Part shown: piece after piece, positions 15,071 to 22,788 of the stretch
How the letters are laid out: every line of letters starts with the position of its first letter
Numbering within the stretch: the first letter of the stretch is position 1
From: Halogeometricum limi
GTDB taxonomy: Archaea; Halobacteriota; Halobacteria; Halobacteriales; Haloferacaceae
Reading direction: 5' to 3'
DNA: 64,000 nt
NCBI RefSeq assembly: GCF_900115785.1
Contig: NZ_FOYS01000001.1
Location: 753,491 to 817,490 of the forward strand
Program-made: the position numbers and the translations under genes
The notes under the pieces: generated by a model
Databases searched by the model: none
Told to the model about the DNA's origin: nothing
What the model saw: only the letters and a program-made list of their open reading frames with translations

Positions 15071-16338
15071 CCCCGTTCGACACGAACCGCTGGACCGGAA
15101 TCGAGGGTGCGGCCCTCCTCGCCGGGGCGGCGGGCGTCCTCTTTCAGCAACCCCCGTTGCTCCTCGTCGCCGGCCTCGGCGTCGCCTTCACGGCGTACGC
15201 GTGGTTCACCGACGCGCCCGAACCGACGCTGACGGTCACGCGGGAACTGTCGGAGACGGCTCCCGACACCGGAACGGACGTCCACGTGACGGTCACCGTC
15301 CGGAACGTCGGCGACGGCGCGCTGACCGACCTCAGACTGATAGACGGCGTCCCTCCCGCCCTCGAAGTGACCGACGGGTCCGCGCGCCTCGGCACCGCGC
15401 TTCGCCCGGGGAAGTCGGCGACGTTCTCCTACACCGTCGAGGCCGTCCGCGGCGAACACACGTGGGACCCCCTCCGCGCCGTCGTCCGCAGTCCGAGCGC
15501 GGAGACCGAACGGAGCGCGGAACGCTCGCCGGAGACGGCGACGGTGCTCCGGTGTGCGCCGTCGCTGGACGCCACCGCGGACCTTCCGCTCAGGGGGTTG
15601 ACGACCCAGTACACCGGCCGCGTCGCCACGAACGTCGCGGGCGACGGGCTGGAGTTCTACTCCACGCGCGAGTACCGCCGCGGCGACCCCCTCAACCGCA
15701 TCGACTGGAACCGTCGCGCCCGGACGGGGAAGATGGCGACGCTGGAGTTCCGCGAGGAACGCGCCGCCACCGTCGTCCTCCTCGTCGACGCCCGCACGGA
15801 GTCGTACGTCGCGCCCGAGGAGGGCGAACAGAACGCCGTCGAACGCGGCGTCGACGCGGCGACGCGGGCGTTCTCCTCGCTCCTCGACAGCGGTGACCGC
15901 GTCGGCGTCGCGGCGCTCTCGCCGCACGAGTGCTGGCTCTCGCCGGGGACCGGTTCGGACCACCGCGTCCGCGCCCGACGGCTGTTCGCGACGAACTCCG
16001 CTCTCGCGCCGACGCCGACGGACGAGGCGTACTTCCCTATCGTCGCGATTCGCCGCCTCCGACGACGGTTGCCGGCGGACGCGCAGGTGCTGTTCTTCTC
16101 GCCGTTGGCGGACGACTTCGCCGTCACCGCCGCGCGACGCCTCGACGCCTACGGCCACCTCGTCACCGTCGTCAGCCCGGACGCGACGGTGGACGACACG
16201 CCGGGTCACCGCCTCTCGCGGGTCGAACGCGAGAACCGCCTCGCCCGACTCCGCCGGGCGGGCGTCCGGGTGGTCGACTGGGGCGAGCGACCGCTCGCGA
16301 CCGAACTCGCCCGCGCCGGACGGCGGTGGTCGCGATGA
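15067..16338 (+). CDS. DUF58 domain protein (MoxR-associated, vWA-like)
   Basis: A 423-residue protein. Two N-terminal helices (about 12-50) anchor it. A CARDB/beta-sandwich-like region follows (VHVTVTVRNVGDGALTDLRL), then the DUF58 signature EFYSTREYRRGDPLNRIDWN with the conserved RRARTGKMATLEF. A von Willebrand A-like fold contains the MIDAS-type start VVLLVDARTES. DUF58 proteins are partners of MoxR AAA+ ATPases, and the moxR gene of this window is nearby on the other strand (17846-18796). The gene overlaps the upstream ORF by ATGA, indicating translational coupling. Confidence 0.9.
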   Translation: MTPFDTNRWTGIEGAALLAGAAGVLFQQPPLLLVAGLGVAFTAYAWFTDAPEPTLTVTRELSETAPDTGTDVHVTVTVRNVGDGALTDLRLIDGVPPALEVTDGSARLGTALRPGKSATFSYTVEAVRGEHTWDPLRAVVRSPSAETERSAERSPETATVLRCAPSLDATADLPLRGLTTQYTGRVATNVAGDGLEFYSTREYRRGDPLNRIDWNRRARTGKMATLEFREERAATVVLLVDARTESYVAPEEGEQNAVERGVDAATRAFSSLLDSGDRVGVAALSPHECWLSPGTGSDHRVRARRLFATNSALAPTPTDEAYFPIVAIRRLRRRLPADAQVLFFSPLADDFAVTAARRLDAYGHLVTVVSPDATVDDTPGHRLSRVERENRLARLRRAGVRVVDWGERPLATELARAGRRWSR

Positions 16339-16354
16339 ACGGAGGAGGCACGCG

Positions 16355-16888
16355 ATGACCGAAATCACTCGCCGGCCGTCGCTGACGGGCATCTCCGTGT
16401 CCCTCGTCGCGGCCGCCGTCGGGTTCGTCGGCGTCGGCGTCGCCTCCGCGGGAGCGGTCGCACCCGCCGCCCTCGGCGTCGTCGTCCTCGCCGTCGGCGT
16501 GTTCGTCGCCTCTCGCCGCCTCGTCACGCTCGGGACGACGGCGCTGTTCGCGGGCGTCCTCTACGCCGGCGCCCAGGGCGGGGCCGCCGAACCCCTCCTC
16601 GTGGCCGCACTCGGCACCGTCGTCTCGTGGGACGCGGGCGAGTACGCCATCGGCGTCGGCGAACAACTCGGCCGCGACGCCGAGACGGCGCGACTCACGC
16701 TCGTCCACTCGGCGACGACGCTCCTCGTCGGCGTCGTCGGCATCGCCGTCACCTACGCCGCGTACCTCTCGGTCGGCGGCGGCCAACCCATCGCCGTGCT
16801 GGTGCTCTTGCTCCTCGGCGTCGTCGCACTCGTGGCCGCACTCCGCGGCGGCCGGGACGAGGGACGGCGAGTCCGTCGCGGGCGGTAG
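16355..16888 (+). CDS. DUF7519-like membrane protein
   Basis: A 177-residue, almost entirely hydrophobic protein with about five helices, for example VGVASAGAVAPAALGVVVLA, and a C-terminal arginine cluster. A cytosolic-looking stretch DAGEYAIGVGEQLGRDAETA sits in the middle; this motif is typical of the last protein in haloarchaeal DUF4129/DUF58 operons. A strong GGAGGAGG Shine-Dalgarno-like site lies 6-8 nt before the ATG, and a 7-codon mini-ORF (16335-16358) bridges it to DUF58 with ATGA at both junctions. Function is unknown. Confidence 0.75.
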   Translation: MTEITRRPSLTGISVSLVAAAVGFVGVGVASAGAVAPAALGVVVLAVGVFVASRRLVTLGTTALFAGVLYAGAQGGAAEPLLVAALGTVVSWDAGEYAIGVGEQLGRDAETARLTLVHSATTLLVGVVGIAVTYAAYLSVGGGQPIAVLVLLLLGVVALVAALRGGRDEGRRVRRGR

Positions 16889-16899
16889 CGTCTCCGCTC

Positions 16900-17799
16900 C
16901 TACAGCAGGTCGCGTTCGCCCGACGCGCCCACCGTCGCGGCGAACACCGGCAGTCCCGGAAGCACCGTCTGGACCGGACCGCCGTTGAACTGCCGGAACA
17001 GCGCTTGCGCCGACGATATCGTCTCGTCGTCGAAGCCGGCGCGTTCGAGGTCGGCGGGCGCGAGTCGGGGGCGGTAGGGGGTGGTGTCCACGAACGACGA
17101 CACGAGGTCGTCGGTGCGCTCGCACGCCGTCTCGAAGGCGTCGCTCTCTAATCGAGGCTCTGTGTCCGCCCACATCCGCTCGAAGAACGACGGCCACTGC
17201 GCGAGCGTCCGGTAGATGCTGGGCAGTTGGTCGTCGAACCCGTGGAACGTCTGTACCGCGTCGACGGTGTCGCTCAGCGAGTCGGGGACGTCCTCGGCGT
17301 CGAGCAACGTCGGCGCGCGTCCCCGGTCGGCGTCGAGCCAGTCGGGGAACGGTTCGGTCGCCGCCCGGTCTTCGGCGGGGGCGTGACCGACCGGTTCGTC
17401 GTGGAGCGCACGGTCCATCGTCTCGAACAGCACCGCGAGACGGGGCGCGACCACGTCGTACGTCGCGAGTTGCCCCCGCAGTTCGCGGTAGGCGGCGGGT
17501 TCGAGGCCGACGTCGCCCGGACGGTACGTCGCAAGCGCGTCCTCGGCGCTCGGTTCCGCGTCGTCCATCGCTTCCAGCACGGCGTCCCGGTACCGGACGG
17601 TCAGTCTCGCGAACGCCCGCGTCTGGAAGACGGGTTTGACCTGTCCCCACGCGTGGCGCAGGAACGCCGGTTCGTTGGCCATCGTCGTCCGGAATATCCA
17701 GTTGACGATGGGGGCGCGAAACGTCCGTTTGACGTCCGCGTACAGGCCCCGCCGCCATCCGCGGGCGTCCAGTTCGTGCAGTTGCTCGTCGGTGTCCAT
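16900..17799 (-). CDS. DehI-like halocarboxylic acid dehalogenase family protein
   Basis: A 299-residue soluble, largely helical protein. Two similar halves are visible, each with a helix-rich repeat (WIFRTTMANEPAFLRHAWGQ in the first; IYRTLAQWPSFFERMWADTE in the second), the layout of the DehI pseudo-dimer. DehI enzymes remove halogens from 2-haloacids by direct water attack. In haloarchaea this family is widespread and not shown to dehalogenate, so substrate assignment is inference. It sits inside the MoxR module, between the DUF7519 (convergent) and moxR genes. It is not obviously coupled to moxR (46 nt gap, same strand). Confidence 0.72.
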   Translation of the reverse strand: MDTDEQLHELDARGWRRGLYADVKRTFRAPIVNWIFRTTMANEPAFLRHAWGQVKPVFQTRAFARLTVRYRDAVLEAMDDAEPSAEDALATYRPGDVGLEPAAYRELRGQLATYDVVAPRLAVLFETMDRALHDEPVGHAPAEDRAATEPFPDWLDADRGRAPTLLDAEDVPDSLSDTVDAVQTFHGFDDQLPSIYRTLAQWPSFFERMWADTEPRLESDAFETACERTDDLVSSFVDTTPYRPRLAPADLERAGFDDETISSAQALFRQFNGGPVQTVLPGLPVFAATVGASGERDLL

Positions 17800-17845
17800 A
17801 CGGGACGGTCGGACGGCAGGTACGTAGCTGTCGTGCCCGACGCCG

Positions 17846-18796
17846 CTACTCGACGGTCGGTACGTCCACCCGGCCGAGGACGTCCGAGACGACGTCTGCT
17901 TTCGCTACGTCGTTCACCTGCGCGTCCGGCGTGAGGACGAGACGGTGCGCGAGGACGGCCGGCGCGACGCGCTTTACGTCGTCGGGCGTGACGAACGCTC
18001 TCCCCGAGAGGACCGCACGGGCGCGGGAGGCTTCGAGGAGTCGCTGCGTCCCGCGGGGGGAGACGCCGACTTCCACCCGCCGGTCGGTTCGCGTCGTCCG
18101 CGCGACGTCGGCCATGTACCGCAGCAGGTCCTCGTCGACGCGCACGTCTTCGGGGACGAGGCGCACGTCCATCACTTCGTCTCGCGTCAGGACCGACCGG
18201 ACGCTCGGACTGCGCGACTCGCGGCCGACGCGTCGGCGGAGGAGTTCGACCTCGCCGTCGGCGTCGGGGTAGCCGATTTCGGTCTTGACGACGAACCGGT
18301 CTATTTGCGCTTCGGGGAGCGGGAACGTCCCCTCGCTCTCGACGGGGTTCTGCGTCGCGATGACGAAGAACGGCTTCGGGAGTTCGTGCGTCTCGCCGTC
18401 GACGGTCACCTGCGCCTCCTCCATCGCCTCCAGTAACGCCGCCTGCGTCTTCGGCGGCGCGCGGTTTATCTCGTCGGCGAGGACGACGTTCGCGAATATC
18501 GGCCCCTCGGAGAACTCGAAGGACTTCTCGCGTTCGTTGTAGATGTTCGTCCCCGTCACGTCGGAGGGGAGGAGGTCCGGCGTGAACTGCACGCGGGAAA
18601 AGGAGAGGCCGAGGGCCGTGGCGACGCTCCGCGCACTCAGCGTCTTTCCGGTGCCGGGGACGTCTTCTAAGAGGACGTGACCGCGGGAGAGGACGCCGAG
18701 CATGATTCGCTCGAAGAACTCCTGCTCGGCGATGACGGCCTTCGAGACCTCTGCGAGGACGTCGCCGCACGCCTCGCTCGCTTCGGGGATATCCAT
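17846..18796 (-). CDS. MoxR-family AAA+ ATPase
   Basis: A 316-residue AAA+ chaperone-like ATPase. Walker A is LLEDVPGTGKTLSARSVA, Walker B is VVLADEINRAPPKTQAALLE, sensor 1 is FVIATQNPVESEGTFPLPEA, and the arginine-finger/sensor 2 region is SPRGTQRLLEASRA. MoxR proteins act on vWA-domain partners, here probably the DUF58 protein of the adjacent divergently placed operon. The start at ATG 18796 (MDIPEASEACGD) fits the family length; the longer frame is rejected because a TATA-like ACTAAGTC and CACGTG palindromes lie in it. The DehI-like gene follows 46 nt downstream. Confidence 0.93.
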   Translation of the reverse strand: MDIPEASEACGDVLAEVSKAVIAEQEFFERIMLGVLSRGHVLLEDVPGTGKTLSARSVATALGLSFSRVQFTPDLLPSDVTGTNIYNEREKSFEFSEGPIFANVVLADEINRAPPKTQAALLEAMEEAQVTVDGETHELPKPFFVIATQNPVESEGTFPLPEAQIDRFVVKTEIGYPDADGEVELLRRRVGRESRSPSVRSVLTRDEVMDVRLVPEDVRVDEDLLRYMADVARTTRTDRRVEVGVSPRGTQRLLEASRARAVLSGRAFVTPDDVKRVAPAVLAHRLVLTPDAQVNDVAKADVVSDVLGRVDVPTVE

Positions 18797-18798
18797 AC

Positions 18799-18849
18799 CA
18801 CGTGTGGAGTCGTCACGTGACTTAGTCCTCCGGGTGACTCCCACGTGGG
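18799..18849. promoter_or_regulatory. Three CACGTG palindromes upstream of moxR
   Basis: CACGTG occurs at 18799-18804, 18814-18819 and 18842-18847. The second lies in the 10-bp palindrome GTCACGTGAC and the third in CCCACGTGGG. They flank the expected promoter of moxR (start 18796) and lie just upstream of the tRNA-Ser promoter. Repeated perfect palindromes in so short a space suggest regulator binding sites; this is inference. Confidence 0.4.
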
Positions 18850-18866
18850 CCGTCGAAACCGAAACC

Positions 18867-18874
18867 GATTAAAC
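18867..18874 (+). promoter_or_regulatory. TATA box of tRNA-Ser
   Basis: GATTAAAC preceded by CGAAACCGAAACC (a BRE-like purine-rich run), about 30 nt before the tRNA 5' end. Confidence 0.55.
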
Positions 18875-18900
18875 GCACCACCTCCCAACAGAGAATGCAA

Positions 18901-18985
18901 GCCGAGGTAGCCTAGCCCGGCCAAGGCGGTAGATTCGAAATCTACTGTCCATTCGGACACGTGAGTTCAAATCTCACCCTCGGCG
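18901..18985 (+). tRNA. tRNA-Ser (anticodon CGA)
   Basis: An 85-nt class II tRNA without intron. The acceptor stem GCCGAGG pairs with CCTCGGC, with discriminator G at 18985. The anticodon stem-loop GTAGA-TTCGAAA-TCTAC gives anticodon CGA (reads UCG). A long variable arm (TGTCC-ATTC-GGACA) is typical of tRNA-Ser, and the T-arm is GTGAG-TTCAAAT-CTCAC. CCA is not encoded. The gene is flanked by ordinary genes with no integrase or duplicated 3' end, so it is not an obvious integration site. Confidence 0.95.
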
Positions 18986-19019
18986 CTTTCTCACGGACTC
19001 ACCACTCGGAGCGGCGCGT

Positions 19020-20084
19020 TCACCGCTGTGAATCTCGCAGAATCAGCGGTTCGATGGCGAGCGTTCGCTTCGCGACGGTGACGATGCGGAGGACGTAGGA
19101 CGTGAACAGCAAGAACGGAGTCAGCGTCAGCGTGAACGCCGCGCCGACGAGGACCGTCATGTGTTCGACGCCGAACGTCGTCCCCGGGAACGTCGCCGCC
19201 TCGACGACGGTGAGCATGACGCCCGCGACGACCAACGCGGGGACGGCGACGTACAGTATCATCTGCGAGAGACTGATGAGCGCCCACTGGAAGTAGAGCG
19301 TCTTCACGTGTTCTCGCGCCGGACCGAACAGCGACAGCGCCGTCTTCAGGTCGTGGAGGAGGTCCTCTTCGGGTTCGCCGAGGTCCTCGGCGTGGTCGTG
19401 CGCCAGCCGTTCGACCTGGTATATCTTCCAGCCGTAGTTGTAGTTGAGCGCGGCGAACAGCACGTCGAACGTCCCGAACGTCGCGCCGTCGAGTTGGTCG
19501 CGAACCGTCTCGGAGTTGCCGACGACGCTGTCGGTGAACTCGTCGACTTCCCACTGCAGTTGCTCGCTGTCGATACCGCTCAGGCCGTCTCGAACCGCCT
19601 CCGCTCTCTCTTCTGCGACGTTCACGAGGTCACGGAGGAACGTCGAGGGGTCGGCGGGACTCGGCGTGCCGATGAGTTCCTCGGCGTAGTCGCGAAAGTC
19701 CATCGAGTTCTCCATCCGTTCGCGCTGGTCTCCGAGGGGGCCGTTCTCCTGCGAGATGACCAACTGACCGATGGTGACGACGAGCGTCACGCCGGTGATG
19801 ATGGCGCTGATCATCGTCGAGAACATCGTCTCTATCGTGTCCTGTGCGTCGAGTTGCGGGAGGAGCGACGGGGGGACGACTTCCACGAGGAGGACGAACG
19901 AGACGAACACGCCGAGTGCGAGCACCGCGGTGACGTGCAGGCGGTTCGCGGCCAGCAACACCCATATCTTGAACCGGCTCTCTCCTGCCCGGTCACGCAT
20001 CGTGTTGGCCGTGCTCACGTCGACGCTCCGGTCGACGTCGTCGGAGTACTCCGCGTTGGACCCGCTCGACCCGTCGCTCACCAT
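19020..20084 (-). CDS. Conserved haloarchaeal membrane protein, unknown function
   Basis: A 354-residue protein with about four membrane helices in two pairs (around 45-75 and 90-115, then 265-295 and 305-335). Between them is a cytosolic domain of about 150 residues, rich in acidic and helical sequence (SPADPSTFLRDLVNVAEERA). The architecture resembles haloarchaeal proteins of unknown function with a large central soluble domain. Its ATGG start overlaps the stop of the upstream DUF4177 gene (TGGTGA), so the two are translationally coupled. No catalytic motif is recognised. Confidence 0.65.
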   Translation of the reverse strand: MVSDGSSGSNAEYSDDVDRSVDVSTANTMRDRAGESRFKIWVLLAANRLHVTAVLALGVFVSFVLLVEVVPPSLLPQLDAQDTIETMFSTMISAIITGVTLVVTIGQLVISQENGPLGDQRERMENSMDFRDYAEELIGTPSPADPSTFLRDLVNVAEERAEAVRDGLSGIDSEQLQWEVDEFTDSVVGNSETVRDQLDGATFGTFDVLFAALNYNYGWKIYQVERLAHDHAEDLGEPEEDLLHDLKTALSLFGPAREHVKTLYFQWALISLSQMILYVAVPALVVAGVMLTVVEAATFPGTTFGVEHMTVLVGAAFTLTLTPFLLFTSYVLRIVTVAKRTLAIEPLILRDSQR

Positions 20085-20335
20085 TCGCCCTCCTCGTCCG
20101 CGCGGGTGTCTCCGTTCGCCTCACCGGGCGCGTCGTCGCCGGTGCGAACCGGCCGTTCGAACACGAAGTACTTCGTCCCGCCGCCGGTGTAATCCACCGT
20201 CTCGACGAGTCGCCACCCGTCGGCGGCGAGTTCGTTCAGCACCGACTTCGGGTCCTCGGCTTCTTTCTTGGTCTCTCCTCTCGGCGGTCTGATGACCTCG
20301 TACTCCCACCGCTCGGTACGGTCGTCTGTCACCAT
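20078..20335 (-). CDS. DUF4177 domain protein
   Basis: An 85-residue protein with the compact DUF4177 pattern: WEYEVIRPPRGE, then LNELAADGWRLVETVDYTGG and the closing strand TKYFVFERP. The function of DUF4177 is unknown; it is a small alpha/beta domain. I chose ATG 20335 (MVTDDRTERWEYEV), since the family opens with this strand; an upstream in-frame start adds nine non-conserved residues. It overlaps the downstream membrane-protein gene, suggesting a two-gene operon. Confidence 0.8.
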   Translation of the reverse strand: MVTDDRTERWEYEVIRPPRGETKKEAEDPKSVLNELAADGWRLVETVDYTGGGTKYFVFERPVRTGDDAPGEANGDTRADEEGEW

Positions 20336-20422
20336 CGTCGAAGTCCACTCTTCGAAGCCCAATAACGGTACTCGCCGTCTGTCGCGCGGACCGTCAGTCG
20401 GCTGGCAGGACCGGACTCGGCC

Positions 20423-21421
20423 TCATCGCTCGACGCTGACGCGTTCTGCGAGGTCGTTCGACCGCTTCGCGGCTTCGAGAAGTTCCACGGTGACCGCGCC
20501 GACTTCTCCCGACGCACGCGGCACCGTTCGTGTCTCGCACGCGTCGATGAACGCCTCCACCTCCGCACGGAGCGGTTCGTCCGGGTCCGTCTCGTGCCGT
20601 TGCTTTCCCTCGTTCCACTCGCGGAGAACGCCCCCTTCCTCGATAATCTCGGAGTCGTACAGTTCCAGTACGGTATCTTCGAGGTAGTCGATGTACGCCG
20701 ACCGTTTCGTTCCGACGACGGTCACGTCGCGACGCTTCCCGAACACGGGTACCCGCCACGACTCGTTGATGACGCCGGTCGCCTGCCCGTACGAGAGGAG
20801 GACCGTCGCCGTCTCGTCGACGTCCGGTCGAATCGTCGAGTCGAGTTTGCAGTAGATGCTGTCGGGCCACTGTCCGAGGAGGAAGTTGTAGACGTCGATG
20901 TCGTGGACGGCGAGCGAGAACAGTACGCCCGTGTCCTCTCGCGGAACTCTGAACGCGAATCGATTCGTGGAGAGATACCGTATCTGTCCGAGTTCGCCGC
21001 GGTCGATACGCCGTTTCAGTTCGAGCAGTGCCGGGTGGTACCGGAAGATGTGCCCGACGCCCAGCACGCGGTCGTTCTCCGCCGCCGTGTCGACGATGCT
21101 CCACGCATCCTCGCTGTTCTGCGCGAGGGGTTTCTCGACGAGGACGTCGATGCCGTCTTCGAGGAGGTCCGTCGCGACCCGATAGTGCGTCGGTGTCGGC
21201 GTCGCGACGACCGCCGCGTCGACGCCCATCGACGCGAGTTCGGCGTAGTCGACGGTGTAGGACACGCCGTAGTCCGCCGCCGACTGCGACACCCTGTCCT
21301 CGTTCGTGTCGCAGAGTACGACGGACCCGACGAGTCCCTCGTCCAGCAGTTCGGCGGCGATACGAGCGTGGTTGCTCCCCCAGTAGCCCATCCCGACGAC
21401 GGCGTAGCAGCGGTCGGTCAC
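20423..21421 (-). CDS. Gfo/Idh/MocA-family sugar oxidoreductase
   Basis: A 332-residue NAD(P)-dependent oxidoreductase. The Rossmann start is CYAVVGMGYWGSNHARIAAE, followed by VATPTPTHYRVA, the catalytic EKP motif DVLVEKPLA, and the C-terminal sheet domain (SLAVHDIDVYNFLLGQWPDS, with the His of the HxxD motif). Such enzymes oxidise a sugar hydroxyl, often the 3-position of UDP-GlcNAcA before transamination (WlbA type). The GTG start overlaps the DegT gene stop by 4 nt, so the two form one operon, consistent with dehydrogenase then aminotransferase steps in making an amino sugar for a surface glycan. Confidence 0.9.
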   Translation of the reverse strand: MTDRCYAVVGMGYWGSNHARIAAELLDEGLVGSVVLCDTNEDRVSQSAADYGVSYTVDYAELASMGVDAAVVATPTPTHYRVATDLLEDGIDVLVEKPLAQNSEDAWSIVDTAAENDRVLGVGHIFRYHPALLELKRRIDRGELGQIRYLSTNRFAFRVPREDTGVLFSLAVHDIDVYNFLLGQWPDSIYCKLDSTIRPDVDETATVLLSYGQATGVINESWRVPVFGKRRDVTVVGTKRSAYIDYLEDTVLELYDSEIIEEGGVLREWNEGKQRHETDPDEPLRAEVEAFIDACETRTVPRASGEVGAVTVELLEAAKRSNDLAERVSVER

Positions 21422-22569
21422 CGCCGGTCTCCGTCGCCCTCGCGGCCGTCGTCGCCGTCGAAGTACGCCTCGACGGCCGAACAGACGCGGTCGATTTCGA
21501 CTTCGGTAATCCGGGGGTGCATCGGGAGCGAGACGATGCGTTCGTACAGTCGGTCGGTGACCTCTAGCGTCGTCTCCTCGGCGTGACCGGCGAGACTCGG
21601 GTGGCGGTGAAGCGGCGTCTCGTAGTGAAGTCCCGTCTCGATACCCTGTCTCGCCAGCGACGCTCGGAACTCGTCGCGTTCGCTCGCGGGGACCTGAACC
21701 ACGTAGAGGTGGTAGACGTGGAACGCACCGTCTCGTTCCGTCGGCGTGACCACCTCGGGGACCGAACCGAGCCGTTCGGTGTAGCGCTGCGCCGCCCCGT
21801 TGCGCCCCTCGTTCCATCGTCTGACGTGCCGCAACTGTTCTCGACCCACGGCGGCGTGAACCTCGCTCAGTCGATAGTTGAGTCCGAGCGCTCGGTGGAC
21901 GCCGTCGCCGTCGCGGCCGTGGTTCCGCAGTCTTCGCGCGGACTCAGCGACGTCGTCTCGGTCGGTGACGAGCATCCCGCCGTCGCCGCCGACGGTCATG
22001 TTCTTCGAGGGGTAGAAGCTGAACGCGCCCGCGTCGCCCGCGGTTCCCGCGACGTGTCCGTCGCGTTCGGCGAAGTGCGCCTGACAGGCGTCTTCGACGA
22101 CGACTAAATCGTAGTCGTCGGCGACGGCGGTGATGGCGTCGACGTCTGCCAGATGGCCGTAGATGTGGACGGGCATCACCGCCGAGGGGTTCTTCGCGCC
22201 GGCGACCTTCTCTTCGAGGTCCGCGGGGTCCATCGTGTACGTCTCGGGGTCGACGTCGACGAACACGGGCGTCGCCCCAAGTTTGAGCGCCGGAGACGCC
22301 GTCGCGAAGAACGTGTTTCCGGGGACGAACACCTGTTCGTCCTCGCTCCCCCCGACGCCGGCCGCTTCCAACGAGAGGAGGAGGGCGGCCGTCCCACTGC
22401 TGACGCCCACGGCGTGTTCGACGCCGCACTCTTCGGCGAACTCTCGCTCGAACGCCTCCAGTTCCGGTCCCTTCACGTACCGCGTGCTTCGAAGCGCGTC
22501 GGCCACTCGGTCGACGATAGCGTCGTCGACGTAGATATCGGTGAACGGAACCGAATCGGGGTCGCTCAT
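21418..22569 (-). CDS. DegT/DnrJ/EryC1/StrS aminotransferase
   Basis: A 383-residue PLP-dependent sugar aminotransferase. The PLP lysine is K189 in SFYPSKNMTVGGDGGM, the PLP-ring aspartate is in VVVEDACQAHFAE (D160), and the phosphate-binding segment is GVSSGTAALLLSL. It transfers an amino group to a keto-sugar nucleotide. It is the first gene of an operon with the Gfo/Idh/MocA oxidoreductase. It has its own TATA box (CAATATAAAA) about 60 nt upstream, and shares a divergent AT-rich control region with the glycosyltransferase gene. Confidence 0.92.
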   Translation of the reverse strand: MSDPDSVPFTDIYVDDAIVDRVADALRSTRYVKGPELEAFEREFAEECGVEHAVGVSSGTAALLLSLEAAGVGGSEDEQVFVPGNTFFATASPALKLGATPVFVDVDPETYTMDPADLEEKVAGAKNPSAVMPVHIYGHLADVDAITAVADDYDLVVVEDACQAHFAERDGHVAGTAGDAGAFSFYPSKNMTVGGDGGMLVTDRDDVAESARRLRNHGRDGDGVHRALGLNYRLSEVHAAVGREQLRHVRRWNEGRNGAAQRYTERLGSVPEVVTPTERDGAFHVYHLYVVQVPASERDEFRASLARQGIETGLHYETPLHRHPSLAGHAEETTLEVTDRLYERIVSLPMHPRITEVEIDRVCSAVEAYFDGDDGREGDGDRR

Positions 22570-22625
22570 CGTTCTCCGAGAAGCCGTTCGTATCCGTAGT
22601 GAGGGGCGTCGTCGGCAAATCGTGT

Positions 22626-22635
22626 CAATATAAAA
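22626..22635 (-). promoter_or_regulatory. TATA box of the DegT operon
   Basis: The minus strand reads TTTTATATTG. It predicts a transcript start near 22603 and a leader of about 30 nt before the ATG at 22569. Confidence 0.55.
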
Positions 22636-22757
22636 CTACGAACGGTCATACACTCCGAGTCGTCCTGATTCTCGATAAACACTTCGGGAATCGTCTCTCT
22701 TTGATACATTCTTCGTCTCTAGTACAATCGTCTCAGAACGCTGAACGTAGGAGAATT

Positions 22758-22765
22758 GATTTAAT
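22758..22765 (+). promoter_or_regulatory. TATA box of the GT2 gene
   Basis: GATTTAAT is centred 27 nt upstream of the second in-frame ATG (22789). This spacing favours 22789 over 22774 as the true start, with a leaderless mRNA. Confidence 0.6.
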
Positions 22766-22788
22766 CTGGCTTCATGTATATTGGCTGT

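Noticed and set aside
13500-15083. Long minus-strand frame over the DUF4129 and DUF7269-like genes
   Set aside because: Low-complexity Arg-rich translation; the plus-strand genes overlap by 4 nt in a conserved operon.
18901-18985. tRNA-Ser as an attachment site of an integrated element
   Set aside because: No integrase and no duplicate of the tRNA 3' end was seen in the flanking DNA.
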